In this document: in pieces, positions 23,737 to 33,497 of the stretch | How the letters are laid out: every line of letters begins with the position of its first letter | Numbering within the stretch: position 1 is the first letter of the stretch | From: Hydrogenophilales bacterium | GTDB lineage: Bacteria > Pseudomonadota > Gammaproteobacteria > Burkholderiales > Thiobacillaceae | Assembly (NCBI GenBank): GCA_016703155.1 | Contig: JADJCP010000015.1 | Coordinates: 18,830 to 82,829 of the forward strand | DNA length: 64,000 nt | Direction: 5' to 3' | The notes under the pieces: generated by a model | What the model was told of the DNA's origin: nothing | Databases searched by the model: none | The model's input: only the letters and a program-made list of their open reading frames with translations | Position numbers and translations under genes: made by a program

Positions 23737-24758
23737 AGCGGGTAGGGCAGGGCCTTGAAGCTGAGCCGGGGCCCATCCTCGGTGCCAAGGCGCACATCGC
23801 CGCCTTCATGGCTGCTGGTTTGCATGACCGCGAGCAGGTCGAAACCGCCCGACGCCGCGGGTACGGCGTTGACCACTGTACCGCAGGCCTGGCCGGGCAA
23901 GTCGGGGCTGTACAAGCTGTCGCCAGGGATGGCCTCGGTGGTGACCCGGGCCAGGTACATGCGCCGCTTCAATGTGCCCAGATACTGGGTACGGGCAACG
24001 ATTTCCTGGCCGGGATAGCAGCCTTTCTTGAAATCAACGCCGTACAGGAGGTCCATGTTGGCCATTTGCGGTACGAACTGATCCTGAGTGACGGGCAGGA
24101 TGGTGGGAATGCCGGCGTTCACCAACAGGCCTTCCCAGATCGCCGCACCGACTGGACGGGCGCGGGTGGCGAGCTTGGCCCAGTGCGCGGGGGCATCCTC
24201 GGGCCGAACGAAAAGATCGAAGCGTTCAGCGCCGAGGCGGATGGCGAGGGCCTGCTCGCTCTGGGCGACGCCGAGCATCGCTTCGGGCAATGGTGCGCCG
24301 ACGATCTCGGTCACCTGGTTGTCGACACCCGCGCCGGCCAGTCCAAGGCGGACCCACTCCCCGCCGGCATCGCGGCTCTTCACCTTGGCGCGCAGGATGA
24401 ACATGCCCAAGCGTTTCTGAATGGCTTCGCGCAGGGATTCGGGGAGCATGACCAGGAGGTCGTCGCCGCGCCGGATGACCAGAAAGTTGGCAAGCATCCG
24501 GCCCTTCGCCGAGCAGTAACCGGCGAACACGGCACGTTCCGGGGCAATACCTTGCACGGCATTGGTGATCTGCCCATGCAGGAACGATTGGGCGTCTTCG
24601 CCGGCTAGGCCGATCAAGCCCCAGTGCGACAGGTCGGCGATGACCGGTCCGGCTTGTGCGGCATGCAGTTCATCGGTCAGGGAACCGAAGTCGGCGACGC
24701 CCTGCTCATTGAGTCGGGCGCCTTGTGTAAGTAGGTATTCACTCCAAGCGGGGATCAT
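23733..24758 (-). CDS. ygfZ: Folate-binding protein YgfZ
   Basis: 341 residues, related to the T-protein of glycine cleavage, with the YgfZ signature KGCYPGQEIVART and its single conserved Cys near residue 235. It uses tetrahydrofolate and helps build or repair Fe-S clusters such as the one in MiaB, which is also encoded in this window. Overlap with the DUF4936 gene suggests co-expression. Confidence 0.93.
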   Translation of the reverse strand: MIPAWSEYLLTQGARLNEQGVADFGSLTDELHAAQAGPVIADLSHWGLIGLAGEDAQSFLHGQITNAVQGIAPERAVFAGYCSAKGRMLANFLVIRRGDDLLVMLPESLREAIQKRLGMFILRAKVKSRDAGGEWVRLGLAGAGVDNQVTEIVGAPLPEAMLGVAQSEQALAIRLGAERFDLFVRPEDAPAHWAKLATRARPVGAAIWEGLLVNAGIPTILPVTQDQFVPQMANMDLLYGVDFKKGCYPGQEIVARTQYLGTLKRRMYLARVTTEAIPGDSLYSPDLPGQACGTVVNAVPAASGGFDLLAVMQTSSHEGGDVRLGTEDGPRLSFKALPYPL

Positions 24759-24884
24759 GTCTGGTCTGGGTTGAGAGGAAACCTGGGTAAGTTAATTGGG
24801 TGTGCAGGAAAAGGCAAGGCGTGGCTTGCAAGGGGTGGGTTGCCAAGTGATCCAGCCAGCCCAAGGCAGGCTGAAGATTACAGG

Positions 24885-25103
24885 CTAGCGCCGCTCGTCA
24901 AGTTTGCAGACATCCTGGCAGCCGAGTACGGAGAAATGCCGGAACCATAGCCAGGCGAGTACCGGCAGTGCGACGAGCAGCAGCCATTGCCACCAGACGA
25001 GCGCGGCGAAGCCGGATTCAAGGGCCTGGACAAAGACGCCAATCGCCGGGAACAGGAGCAGCAGCAAGGCAAACAGGTAGAACGGCTTGTGATGTGGCTT
25101 CAA
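24885..25103 (-). CDS. Small two-helix membrane protein
   Basis: 72 residues with two hydrophobic helices (FYLFALLLLLFPAIGVFVQAL and WWQWLLLVALPVLAWLWF) and a short cytosolic tail. Its start overlaps the corC stop by 4 bp. In many proteobacteria lnt follows corC; here this small protein takes that place. Not recognised. Confidence 0.65.
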   Translation of the reverse strand: MKPHHKPFYLFALLLLLFPAIGVFVQALESGFAALVWWQWLLLVALPVLAWLWFRHFSVLGCQDVCKLDERR

Positions 25104-25933
25104 TCCGGCGTTTTGGGTGTTTCCACCCGAATGGTATAAAGGCGTCGGCTGTCGGCGCGACTGACATGGAAGGTGTAGCCGTCGATCTGGACCGTGTCGC
25201 CACGCTTGGGCAGGCGTCCGAAGGCGTTGCTGACCAAGCCGCCGACGGTGTCGAATTCTTCGTCGGAGAAGTTAGCCCCAAGAATTTCGTTGAAGTCGGG
25301 AATCTCCGTCTGGGCCTTGACCCGGAACGCGCCGTCCTCTTCCTGGAGCACGTTGTCCTCGGTGTCGTCGTAGTCGTATTCGTCCTCGATGTCGCCGACG
25401 ATTTGTTCCAGAACGTCTTCGATGGTGACGATGCCGGCGGTGCCACCGTACTCATCGACGACGATGGCGATGTGGTTACGTGACGAGCGGAACTCGCGCA
25501 GCAGAACGTTCAGGCGTTTCGATTCCGGGACGAATACGGCGGGACGCAGGATGTCGCGCAGGTTGACCTCTTCGCCCAGACACAGGGTGAGCAGATCCTT
25601 GGCGAGAAGGATGCCGATGACGTTGTCGCGATCGCCGTCGACGGCGGGAAAACGCGAGTGGGCCTGTTCAATGACGTACTTGAGGATGTCTTCGTGTGGG
25701 TCGTTGATATCGACCACGTCCATCTGGGCGCGCGGGATCATGATGTCGCGCACCTGCATCTCCGACACCTGCATGACGCCCTCGATCATCGACAGGGCGT
25801 CGGCATCCATGAGGTTGTTGTCATAGGCGGCATGCAGCAACTCAAGCAGCTCTTCCCGATTGTCGGGTTCGGGGGTCAGCCAGGCGATGAAACGTTCTAC
25901 CAGGTTAGGTCGATTACTACTGTCGTCACTCAT
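25100..25933 (-). CDS. corC: CorC/HlyC-family CBS-domain protein
   Basis: 277 residues: two CBS domains ([23 protein letters not shown] and [16 protein letters not shown]) followed by the CorC_HlyC domain ([20 protein letters not shown]). No membrane segments, so it is the soluble form linked to cobalt/magnesium efflux in E. coli. Overlaps ybeY by 8 bp in the phoH-ybeY-corC cluster. Confidence 0.93.
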   Translation of the reverse strand: MSDDSSNRPNLVERFIAWLTPEPDNREELLELLHAAYDNNLMDADALSMIEGVMQVSEMQVRDIMIPRAQMDVVDINDPHEDILKYVIEQAHSRFPAVDGDRDNVIGILLAKDLLTLCLGEEVNLRDILRPAVFVPESKRLNVLLREFRSSRNHIAIVVDEYGGTAGIVTIEDVLEQIVGDIEDEYDYDDTEDNVLQEEDGAFRVKAQTEIPDFNEILGANFSDEEFDTVGGLVSNAFGRLPKRGDTVQIDGYTFHVSRADSRRLYTIRVETPKTPD

Positions 25934-26387
25934 GATTCAGGTACGGATCGGGGTATCCCATTCGCTGCATGATAAAGCTTTCCACGGCTTCCATGGTTAC
26001 AGCGTCGTGTTTTCGTTCGTGGTCGTAGCCTTGCAGATGCAGCATGCCGTGGACGACGAGGTGGGCGTAGTGGGCATCGAGTGGAATAGCTTGTTCGGCG
26101 GCTTCGCGCGTCACCACGGGCGCGCACAGGACGATATCGCCGGTCATCGGGCCAGTCTTGGTCTCCGAGCCATACGCAAAGGTCAGGACGTTGGTGGCGT
26201 GGGCCTTGCGGCGATAGGATTGGTTCAGGGACTGACCTTCATCGGCGTCGACGATGCGCAAGGTCGCCTCGACATCGCCGAGGAGGGCTGCCTTGGCCCA
26301 CTGGCGGAATTGTGCGCGGCTTGGCAGGCCGGTATGGCCCAGGGCGTATTGCACCGACAGCGAGAGACTTGGTCCTTGGGTGGTCAC
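25926..26387 (-). CDS. ybeY: Endoribonuclease YbeY
   Basis: 153 residues with the zinc motif [16 protein letters not shown] (three histidines) and the RxxNVLTF block. It processes 16S rRNA 3' ends and takes part in ribosome quality control. Overlaps phoH by 4 bp. Confidence 0.96.
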   Translation of the reverse strand: MTTQGPSLSLSVQYALGHTGLPSRAQFRQWAKAALLGDVEATLRIVDADEGQSLNQSYRRKAHATNVLTFAYGSETKTGPMTGDIVLCAPVVTREAAEQAIPLDAHYAHLVVHGMLHLQGYDHERKHDAVTMEAVESFIMQRMGYPDPYLNHE

Positions 26388-27355
26388 GGTCTGGAATCAG
26401 TGGTGGCGCTGCCCTCGGCGCGCCCGGAGTAGGCATCGTACGCGTCGATGATGCGCGCCACCAGTGGGTGCCGCACGACATCGTCGTTCTGGAATTCGGT
26501 GAAGGCGATGCCGCGCACCTCTTTCAGCACCTCGCGCGCCTCGATCAGGCCACTCTTGTGGCCGCGCGGCAGGTCGATCTGGGTGACGTCGCCGGTCACC
26601 ACGGTCTTCGAGCCGAAGCCGATGCGCGTCAGGAACATCTTCATCTGTTCCGGCGTGGTGTTCTGCGCCTCGTCGAGGATGATGAAGGCGTGGTTCAGGG
26701 TTCGGCCGCGCATGTAGGCGAGCGGGGCGATCTCGATGGCCCCTTTCTCGAACTGTCGGGTGGCCTTGTCGAAGCCCATCAGGTCATAGAGCGCATCGTA
26801 GAGCGGCCGCAGATAGGGATCGACCTTCTGGGTCAGGTCGCCGGGCAGGAAGCCGAGTCGTTCGCCGGCCTCGACCGCCGGCCGCACCAGGACGATGCGC
26901 TTCACCAGATCCCGCTCCAGGGCATCGACCGCCCCGGCCACTGCCAGATAGGTCTTGCCGGTCCCGGCGGGGCCGACGCCAAAGGTGATGTCGTGTTCCT
27001 GGACCTGGCGGATGTACTGATTCTGGCGCGGCGTGCGGCCATGCAGCCCGGTGCGCCGGGTCATCAGCACCGGCATGTCGCTTTCCGTGTCGGCCTGGGC
27101 CGGTTTGTGCGTCACTTCCACCAGGGCAAGCTGGATGTCATCGATATCCAGCGGCTTGCGGGCGCGCTGGAAGAAGTCCTTGAGCAGCTTGCAGGCCAGC
27201 TCGACCTGACGATCCGGCCCGGTGACGTTGAACACCTCGCCGCGCCGGGCGACGTTGACGTTCAGTGCCGTCTCGATCTGGCGCAGGTTCTCGTCAAGGA
27301 CGCCGCACAGGTTGGCGAGACGGGTGTTGTCGGCGTCGGGGAAGGTGACTTGCAT
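26384..27355 (-). CDS. ybeZ: PhoH-family ATPase (YbeZ)
   Basis: 323 residues. N-terminal KH-like region, then the P-loop [19 protein letters not shown] near residue 140 and Walker [25 protein letters not shown]. PhoH-like proteins are ATP-dependent RNA helicase-type partners of YbeY. First gene of the ybeZ-ybeY-corC unit. Confidence 0.94.
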   Translation of the reverse strand: MQVTFPDADNTRLANLCGVLDENLRQIETALNVNVARRGEVFNVTGPDRQVELACKLLKDFFQRARKPLDIDDIQLALVEVTHKPAQADTESDMPVLMTRRTGLHGRTPRQNQYIRQVQEHDITFGVGPAGTGKTYLAVAGAVDALERDLVKRIVLVRPAVEAGERLGFLPGDLTQKVDPYLRPLYDALYDLMGFDKATRQFEKGAIEIAPLAYMRGRTLNHAFIILDEAQNTTPEQMKMFLTRIGFGSKTVVTGDVTQIDLPRGHKSGLIEAREVLKEVRGIAFTEFQNDDVVRHPLVARIIDAYDAYSGRAEGSATTDSRP

Positions 27356-27379
27356 GTGTGTTGATAGGGGGTTAGAAGG

Positions 27380-27718
27380 TTATAGCCAAGGAAGGGTGGC
27401 GCAGCAGTTACCGCATGAATCTCTTATCTTCTTGCTGTGCGTGCAATCTTGCCAGGGAAATTCGGTGTATTCAGGCTCGTCTTTGCCGTGTTTGGTTTGC
27501 AGGATGATATTGGCTTGGGCGCACGCGACAAAGCGACGACGAATCAGCCGCAGGAAGCCAATGACGCCGTGGCGCATTGCGGCCCGAAGGCCGAATTCCG
27601 AGCATGACCAGCCGCCATGCAGCATGTGATGCGCGCAACGGTAGCCTTTTATTGGCGAGATATACGCCTGGTAACCTCGGATTGCGAATGCCAGCCCATA
27701 ACGCGGCAACCGAGCCAA
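27380..27718 (-). CDS. YidD-like protein with cysteine-rich tail, start uncertain
   Basis: The core YGLAFAIRGYQAYISPIKGYRCAHH then CSEFGLRAAMRHGVIGFLRLIRRR follows the YidD (membrane insertion efficiency factor) layout of an amphipathic helix, a Cys pair and a basic helix. It differs by an inserted MLHGGWS before the second Cys and by a tail with five cysteines (DCTHSKKIRDSCGNCC). The open frame extends upstream through a palindromic repeat to 27895; I place the start at TTG 27718 because the upstream part is repeat DNA. True YidD normally lies by rnpA-yidC, so this is probably a paralog. Confidence 0.6.
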   Translation of the reverse strand: MARLPRYGLAFAIRGYQAYISPIKGYRCAHHMLHGGWSCSEFGLRAAMRHGVIGFLRLIRRRFVACAQANIILQTKHGKDEPEYTEFPWQDCTHSKKIRDSCGNCCATLPWL

Positions 27719-27760
27719 GGATAGAGCCCAAGTGAGATGAAAGCGCTGGCTATGCGTGGC

Positions 27761-27860
27761 TTCCCCCTTTGCAAAAGGGGGAATGAGGGGGATTTCTACT
27801 GCGTTCACAAAGCGAACCGCCGCTAAATCCCCCCTAGCCCCCCTTTGCGTAAGGGGGGAA
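27761..27860. repeat. REPIN/MITE-like inverted pair of C-run palindromes
   Basis: A 35-bp unit (27761-27795, TTCCCCCTTTGCAAAAGGGG...) and its near inverse (27825-27860, AAATCCCCCCTAGCCCCCC...) face each other across 29 bp. Each unit is itself a palindrome of C5-6 and G5-6 tracts. This type of dispersed palindrome is common in proteobacterial intergenic DNA. It separates miaB from the YidD-like gene and could fold into a transcript-ending or protecting structure. Confidence 0.8.
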
Positions 27861-27891
27861 ACAAGTTGGTGGAGTAGCGAAGGCATCGCGC

Positions 27892-29226
27892 TCAAGCGTC
27901 GCTGATCACCACTTCGCCGCGCAAGCTGTTGGGGAAGGCGCGGGTGATGGTCACATCGACGAACTGGCCGATGAGACGCGGCGCGCCGGCGAAGTTGACG
28001 ACGCGATTGTTCTCGGTACGCCCGGACAGCTCGTTGACGTCTTTCTTCGACGTGCCTTCGACCAGGACGCGCTGCGTCGTGCCGACCATCGCGGCACTGT
28101 AGGCCTTGACCTGGGTGTCGAGCTGCGCCTGCAAGCGATGCAGACGGGCCAGCTTGACCTCCTGCGGCGTGTCGTCGGCCATGCTGGCGGCCGGGGTGCC
28201 GGGACGCGGGCTGTAGACAAAGCTGAAGGAGTGGTCGAAGTTCAGTTCCTCCAACAGTCTCATGGTCGCCTCGAAGTCGGCCTCGTTCTCGCCCGGAAAG
28301 CCGACGATGAAATCGGTGGCCAGACTGATCTCCGGACGTACGGCGCGCACTTTGCGGATGATCGACTTGTATTCCAGCACGGTATAGCCACGCTTCATCG
28401 CCGAGAGGATGCGGTCCGAGCCGGACTGTACCGGCAGGTGCAGATGGTTCACCAGCTTCGGCACCTTGGCGTAGACGTCGATCAGGCGCTGGGTGAATTC
28501 GCGCGGGTGCGACGTGGTGTAGCGGATGCGCTCGATGCCCGGCACCTCGGCGACCAGTTCGACGAGCAGGGCGAAGTCCGCCGTATCGCCGTCGCTCAGC
28601 AAGCCGCGATAGGCGTTGACGTTCTGGCCGAGCAGGGTGACTTCCTTGACACCTTCCGCGGCCAGATGGGCGACCTCGGCCAGCACGTCATCAAGCGGCC
28701 GCGAGACCTCTTCGCCGCGCGTGAAGGGAACGATGCAATACGTGCAGAACTTGCTGCAACCTTCCATGATCGACACGAACGCCGTAGAGCCTTCGACGCG
28801 TGCCGGTGGCATGTGGTCAAACTTTTCGATCTCGGGGAAGGCGATATCCACCTGGGCGCGCCCACTGCTGCGCCGCTTGTCCATCATCTGCGGCAGGCGG
28901 TGCAGAGTCTGCGGGCCGAAGACGATGTCGACGTAAGGCGCGCGCTTGACGATGGCTGCCCCTTCCTGGCTGGCGACGCAGCCGCCGACGCCGATGATCA
29001 GGTGAGGGTTGAGCTGCTTCAGGTGCTTGACCATGCCCAGGTCGGTGAACACCTTTTCCTGCGCCTTCTCGCGCACCGAGCAGGTGTTGAACAGGATGAC
29101 GTCGGCGTCCTCGGGATTCTCGGTGGTCTCGTAAGACTCGGCGGCGCCCAGGACATCAGCCATCTTCGCCGAGTCGTACTCGTTCATCTGACAACCGAAG
29201 GTTTTGATGAAGACTTTGCGGGGCAC
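27892..29226 (-). CDS. miaB: tRNA-2-methylthio-N6-dimethylallyladenosine synthase MiaB
   Basis: 444 residues: N-terminal MTTase domain ([33 protein letters not shown]), radical SAM motif [11 protein letters not shown] and C-terminal TRAM domain. It adds the methylthio group at A37 of tRNAs reading UNN codons, using two [4Fe-4S] clusters. A tRNA-Met gene lies 26 bp upstream. Confidence 0.97.
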   Translation of the reverse strand: MPRKVFIKTFGCQMNEYDSAKMADVLGAAESYETTENPEDADVILFNTCSVREKAQEKVFTDLGMVKHLKQLNPHLIIGVGGCVASQEGAAIVKRAPYVDIVFGPQTLHRLPQMMDKRRSSGRAQVDIAFPEIEKFDHMPPARVEGSTAFVSIMEGCSKFCTYCIVPFTRGEEVSRPLDDVLAEVAHLAAEGVKEVTLLGQNVNAYRGLLSDGDTADFALLVELVAEVPGIERIRYTTSHPREFTQRLIDVYAKVPKLVNHLHLPVQSGSDRILSAMKRGYTVLEYKSIIRKVRAVRPEISLATDFIVGFPGENEADFEATMRLLEELNFDHSFSFVYSPRPGTPAASMADDTPQEVKLARLHRLQAQLDTQVKAYSAAMVGTTQRVLVEGTSKKDVNELSGRTENNRVVNFAGAPRLIGQFVDVTITRAFPNSLRGEVVISDA

Positions 29227-29251
29227 TCGAAGGATCGGGGAAGGAAGAAGG

Positions 29252-29328
29252 TGGTGGTGATGGGCGGAGTCGAACCGCCGACCTGTGGGTTATGAATCCA
29301 CCGCTCTAACCATCTGAGCTACATCACC
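29252..29328 (-). tRNA. tRNA-Met (CAT anticodon)
   Basis: 77 nt. Acceptor stem GGTGATG/CATCACC, D arm GCTC...GAGC, anticodon loop TTCATAA, T arm GGCGG TTCGACT CCGCC, discriminator A and an encoded CCA. The first acceptor pair is a Watson-Crick G-C, so this is more likely an elongator Met tRNA than an initiator; Ile2 (lysidine) identity cannot be excluded. Confidence 0.92.
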
Positions 29329-29372
29329 ACGTCGAAAAGAGGCGCGGATTATCTGGGCCGGGCCTCGAAATG

Positions 29373-30287
29373 TCAAGATTTACAAGGGTTTGAGCCGGTC
29401 CGCCAGCGGCGTCCGCGGAGCGGGTCGATGCGTCGACGCGACCAGGCGGGTACGGCCCATTCCCAGAACTCGCTTGGGGTCTGCGGTGGATGGTCAATGG
29501 ACATGCCCAGGAAGGCGGCGGCCTGGATCAGACCGGTCAGGGGCGCGCGGGCGTCGATAGGTGCTGCCAAGGTCTGCTTGGACAGTTTCTTGCCGTGTTC
29601 GTCGAGGACTACGGGTAGGTGCAGGTAGTTCGGAGCATCCAGGCCAAGCACGCGTTGCAGGATGATATGTCGAGGCGTTGAGGTGAGCAGGTCGGCGCCC
29701 CGGACGACATGGCTGACACCCTGGGCGGCATCGTCGACAACGACGGCAAGATGGTAGGCAAAGACGCTGTCGGCACGTTGCAGAACGAAATCGCCGCATT
29801 CGGTGGCGACATCGCAGGCAACCAGGCCTTGCTGGCCGTCGGCGAAGACGATGCGCCCGGCAGGCACGTGGAGTCGCAGGGCAGCGGCGTGATCGAGGTT
29901 CGGACGGGCGCGGCAGGTGCCTGGGTAAACCGGTCCATCGACGCCGCGCCTGGCAATGTCGGCGAGCTGCTTGCGGGTGCAGGTGCAGGCGTAGACCCGG
30001 CCAAGCTGGCGTAGTTGTTCGAGCGCTTCCCGGTAGGCGTCGCTGCGTTGGCTCTGATACTGCACGGTTTCTTCCCACTCGAAACCGTAGGCTTCCAGGG
30101 TGCGCAATATTGCGTCGCTGGCGCCGGGCGCGTTGCGCGGCGGATCGACATCTTCGATGCGCACCAGCCAGATGCCTGCGTGGCTGAGGGCATCGAGGTA
30201 ACTGCCCAAGGCCGCGACTAGGGAACCGAAGTGCAGCGGCCCACTGGGGGTGGGGGCAAATCGGCCCCGGTAAGGCTGTGCGGCCAC
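29373..30287 (-). CDS. gluQ: Glutamyl-Q tRNA(Asp) synthetase
   Basis: 304 residues, a GluRS catalytic core without anticodon domain. HIGH-like motif APTPSGPLHFGSL, KMSKS-like motif KKLSKQT, and zinc ligands in YACTCTRKQ and YPGTCR. It attaches glutamate to queuosine in the tRNA(Asp) anticodon. Ends 45 bp from the tRNA gene; starts 8 bp after msbA. Confidence 0.94.
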   Translation of the reverse strand: MAAQPYRGRFAPTPSGPLHFGSLVAALGSYLDALSHAGIWLVRIEDVDPPRNAPGASDAILRTLEAYGFEWEETVQYQSQRSDAYREALEQLRQLGRVYACTCTRKQLADIARRGVDGPVYPGTCRARPNLDHAAALRLHVPAGRIVFADGQQGLVACDVATECGDFVLQRADSVFAYHLAVVVDDAAQGVSHVVRGADLLTSTPRHIILQRVLGLDAPNYLHLPVVLDEHGKKLSKQTLAAPIDARAPLTGLIQAAAFLGMSIDHPPQTPSEFWEWAVPAWSRRRIDPLRGRRWRTGSNPCKS

Positions 30288-30294
30288 GGTTGGG

Positions 30295-32034
30295 CTAGGT
30301 CATGCCCTCGTTGAACTGCAAGGCATGCAGTCGATGGTAGGCGCCGCCCCGGGCGAGCAGTTCGGCGTGGCTGCCGATCTCGACAATGCGGCCGCGTTCC
30401 AGAACGGCGATACGGTTGGCATTCTCGATGGTCGACAGGCGGTGGGCGATAACCAGGGTGGTTCGGTCGCGCATCAGGTTCTCCAGGGCCGCCTGGACCA
30501 GGCGCTCGGATTCGGTATCCAGGGCGGAGGTGGCTTCGTCGAGGATCAGGATGGGCGCGTTCTTGAGGAAGGCGCGGGCGATGGCGAGGCGCTGGCGCTG
30601 GCCGCCGGAGAGCTTGACGCCGTTTTCGCCGATCAGGGTGTCGAACCCTTGGGGCAGTTCACGGATGAAGTTCAGGGCATTGGCGGCTTCGGCGGCGCGT
30701 TCGATGGCTGCGGGCGAGACGCTGTCCTGGCGGCCATAGGCGATGTTGGCGGCAACGCTGTCATTGAACAGGGTGATCTCTTGCGACACCAGGGCGATGT
30801 TGCGTCGCAGGCTGGCCAGGCGGATGTCGCGCAGGTCGTTGTCGTCGAGCAGGATGCGCCCGTCGCTCGGGTCGTAGAAGCGTGGCAACAGGTTCACCAG
30901 ACTGCTTTTGCCACCCCCTGAGCCACCGACCAAGGCGATGGTTTCACCCGGCTGAATCGTCAGGTCGATGCCTTCCAGCGCCGGCGCTGTCTTGCTTGGA
31001 TAAACCAGGCTGACACCTTCGAAGCGGATTGCTCCCCGGGCACGCTCGATTTCCAGGGTGCCGGTGTCACGTTCGATATCCCGATCAAGCAGTGTGAAGA
31101 CTGATTCAGCCGCGGCCAAGCCGCGCTGCAGGTGTACGGTGACCGAGGATAGGCGCTTCAGTGGCGCGGAGAGGAGCAGCATGGCCACCATGAAGGACAT
31201 GAAGCCGCCCACCGTGGTCTCATCGGCGCTGACTTGCAGCGTGGCGATGTAGACGATCACCGCCAAGGCCACAGCCGCCAGGAACTGGACGATGGGGCCG
31301 TGTGCCTCCGAGGCGGTGGTCTGCTTCATGGCAAAACGGCGACCGTGCTGGTTGGCGCTGTCGAAACGGGTACGCTCGTAGTCCTGAGCATCGAAGATCT
31401 TGATGATCTTGTTGCCGCCGATGGTTTCTTCCAGGATTTGCGTCAGGTCACCGAGGTTTTTCTGGATTTCACGGCTGGTGTAGCGCAGGCGCTGGCTGGC
31501 GACGCGGAAGACGATGAGCACGACCGGGGTCAGTGCCAGGGTGACCAGGGTCAGTTTCCAGTTCAGGTAAAGCAGCCAGCCCATCAGCACGATCACGGAC
31601 AAGACGTCCTTAACCAGGGTGGTCAGCACCACGGTAGCCGCCATGGTGAGCTGCTGTACGTTGTAGGCGACGGTCGCGATCAGGCTACCGCGCGGTGTGT
31701 CGTCGTAGAACGGCGTTGGCTGGCCGAGCAGTTTGTCGAACATTTCCAGGCGCAGATCGGCGACCACGCGGTTGCCGATATAGGCCATGGCATACGAGGA
31801 GGCGAAACCAGCCACGCCGCGCAAGACGAATAGGGCGACCAGGGCCAGTGGCACCCAACGGATGACTTCGGGGTCTTTCTTGACAAAGCTGCCGTCGAGC
31901 ATGGGTTTCATCAAGGCCGGTAAACCGGCCTCGGAGACGGCCAGGATGACCATGGTGACGATGGCGAACAGGAATACTCGCCAATGCGGCTTCACATAGG
32001 TGAGCAGGCGGAAATAATGGTTTTCAGGGGGCAT
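30295..32034 (-). CDS. msbA: Lipid A export ABC transporter MsbA
   Basis: 579 residues: six-helix ABC membrane domain, then the nucleotide-binding domain with Walker A GGSGGGKSSLVNLL, signature LSGGQRQRLAIARAF, Walker B ILILDEATSALD and H-loop VIAHRLSTIE. It flips lipid A-core across the inner membrane. A general lipid exporter of the same family cannot be excluded, but length and context fit MsbA. Confidence 0.92.
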   Translation of the reverse strand: MPPENHYFRLLTYVKPHWRVFLFAIVTMVILAVSEAGLPALMKPMLDGSFVKKDPEVIRWVPLALVALFVLRGVAGFASSYAMAYIGNRVVADLRLEMFDKLLGQPTPFYDDTPRGSLIATVAYNVQQLTMAATVVLTTLVKDVLSVIVLMGWLLYLNWKLTLVTLALTPVVLIVFRVASQRLRYTSREIQKNLGDLTQILEETIGGNKIIKIFDAQDYERTRFDSANQHGRRFAMKQTTASEAHGPIVQFLAAVALAVIVYIATLQVSADETTVGGFMSFMVAMLLLSAPLKRLSSVTVHLQRGLAAAESVFTLLDRDIERDTGTLEIERARGAIRFEGVSLVYPSKTAPALEGIDLTIQPGETIALVGGSGGGKSSLVNLLPRFYDPSDGRILLDDNDLRDIRLASLRRNIALVSQEITLFNDSVAANIAYGRQDSVSPAAIERAAEAANALNFIRELPQGFDTLIGENGVKLSGGQRQRLAIARAFLKNAPILILDEATSALDTESERLVQAALENLMRDRTTLVIAHRLSTIENANRIAVLERGRIVEIGSHAELLARGGAYHRLHALQFNEGMT

Positions 32035-32108
32035 GCGGGGTCGACTCCGGCGGGCAATCGGCGGCGCGCTGGTTGACGCGCCAGAATTCGGGTCATTATA
32101 GTGTCAGA

Positions 32109-32300
32109 ATGTTGGAAGAACTGGACACGCTCGAAGCAAAACTCGCGCAGCTCTTGGAGCGCTATCACGCCGCTCGCGAAGAAAATGTGCGCCTACGTCA
32201 GCAGGTCGTGGCCATGGAAAACGCCAACAAGGTGCTCTCGGACCGATTGGTCGAGGCACGCGGGCGTATGGAAACCCTGTTCAACAAGATTCCCGATTGA
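32109..32300 (+). CDS. ZapB-like coiled-coil protein
   Basis: 63 residues from ATG 32109, almost entirely heptad coiled coil (LEAKLAQLLERYHAAREENVRLRQQV). It belongs to the short TIGR02449-type family that precedes zapA in betaproteobacteria and is thought to act like ZapB in Z-ring organisation. The stop codon and the zapA start are 1 bp apart. Confidence 0.85.
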   Translation: MLEELDTLEAKLAQLLERYHAAREENVRLRQQVVAMENANKVLSDRLVEARGRMETLFNKIPD

Positions 32301-32301
32301 T

Positions 32302-32613
32302 ATGCCCGGAACCCGTAACACCAGTCTCGATGTCACGATCATGGGACGCGAGTTCCGCATCGCCTGTCCCGAAAACGAGCGCGACGGCCTGTTGCGCGCG
32401 GTCAGCTTTCTGGACAAGAAGATGCGCGAGATTCGCGACGCCGGGAAGGTCATCGGCGTCGAGCGCATCGCCATCATGGCAGCGCTGAACATCGCCCACG
32501 ACTTGCTCGAGAACCGTGGTCACGGCCCGAGCCGGGAAGATCTCGAAGTCAAGCTGACGCATCTGCACAAGCTGCTTGATCAAGCCCTGTCGCCGCAAGA
32601 TAATCTGTTCTAG
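32302..32613 (+). CDS. zapA: Cell division protein ZapA
   Basis: 103 residues. Starts MPGTRNTSLDVTIMGREFRIACPENE, the N-terminal beta hairpin of ZapA, followed by the long dimer-forming helix (REIRDAGKVIGVERIAIMAALNIAHDLL). It cross-links FtsZ filaments. Followed at once by the 6S RNA gene, the standard zapA-ssrS-fau order. Confidence 0.95.
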   Translation: MPGTRNTSLDVTIMGREFRIACPENERDGLLRAVSFLDKKMREIRDAGKVIGVERIAIMAALNIAHDLLENRGHGPSREDLEVKLTHLHKLLDQALSPQDNLF

Positions 32614-32786
32614 CCCTGCTGCGTTCGCGAGGTTGGCGTATTCTTTGAACCGATACGTACCCCCCGGTTGCGGCATGATGTCGCTGGTGTGCGCGTGGCT
32701 AGTCTCATGTGCCTGATGCCGACGCGCCGCGACCACCTTGAGCCTCTGGGTTCAAGATAGCCTGCCGAACGGCGTATGCGGGGCTA
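32613..32786 (+). ncRNA. ssrS: 6S RNA
   Basis: The 5' segment GCCCTGCTGCGTTCG pairs with the 3' segment CGAACGGCGTATGCGGGGC to form the closing stem. The central part holds TTGAACC and GGTTCAAG flanking the open bubble, as in proteobacterial 6S RNA. Position between zapA and fau is the canonical locus. 6S RNA mimics an open promoter and sequesters sigma-70 RNA polymerase in stationary phase. Ends are estimated to within a few bases. Confidence 0.88.
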
Positions 32787-32878
32787 CTTCACTTGCCGAT
32801 TCTGGCCTTGGTATCTCGTCTGCCGCTCAAGTCGGGGCTACGACTTGGTAGATCGCCAGTGCCTCATTTCACTCGACC

Positions 32879-33493
32879 ATGCACGATGATCCTGTCTCTG
32901 TAGCACCGGATAAAGCCGCACTTCGCCGTCAACTGCGTCGGGCGCGCGCCGGCGTCGCCGAGGAAATACGCCGCTTTGCAGGCGGGCGTGTGATGCGTCT
33001 GGCACTGCGGGCGGGTTTGTTGGCACGGGACCGACGCGTTGCGTTTTATATGCCGGCCAAAGGCGAAATGGATGTGCTGCCGCTATTGAACCAGGCATTG
33101 TGGATGCAGGTCGCGTGTTACCTGCCCATCGTGCCACACCATCGCCAGAGGCGCTTATGGTTCAGTCGATTGGGTGATGGGCCGCACTGGACGCTGAATC
33201 GCTACGACATTCCGGAATACGGCAAGCAACACCGCAAGGTACGCGCCCTGTGGCTGGATGTCGTCTTCCTGCCGTTGATCGGTTTCGACATGCGTGGCTA
33301 TCGGATGGGCATGGGTGGCGGTTATTACGACGCCAGTCTGGCCTATCTGAAGCATCGGCGGGTCTGGAAACGGCCCCGCTTGGTCGGGATTGCTTTCGAG
33401 GCGCAGAAATGCCAACGCATCCCCAATGATCCCTGGGATGTGCCGCTTGACATGGTGATTACCGAAGCCCGTTACTACCGGTTCAGGCGCTAG
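32879..33493 (+). CDS. fau: 5-formyltetrahydrofolate cyclo-ligase
   Basis: 204 residues with LRRQLRRARAGV at the N-terminus, the folate-binding block VVFLPLIGFD and the Gly-rich motif RMGMGGGYYDASL. It converts 5-formyl-THF to 5,10-methenyl-THF. Located directly after 6S RNA. Convergent with the next gene, with only 4 bp between the stops. Confidence 0.93.
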   Translation: MHDDPVSVAPDKAALRRQLRRARAGVAEEIRRFAGGRVMRLALRAGLLARDRRVAFYMPAKGEMDVLPLLNQALWMQVACYLPIVPHHRQRRLWFSRLGDGPHWTLNRYDIPEYGKQHRKVRALWLDVVFLPLIGFDMRGYRMGMGGGYYDASLAYLKHRRVWKRPRLVGIAFEAQKCQRIPNDPWDVPLDMVITEARYYRFRR

Positions 33494-33497
33494 CGAA

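Noticed and set aside
28138..29295. Plus-strand open frame opposite miaB
   Set aside because: Shadow of miaB and of the tRNA gene; no family features.
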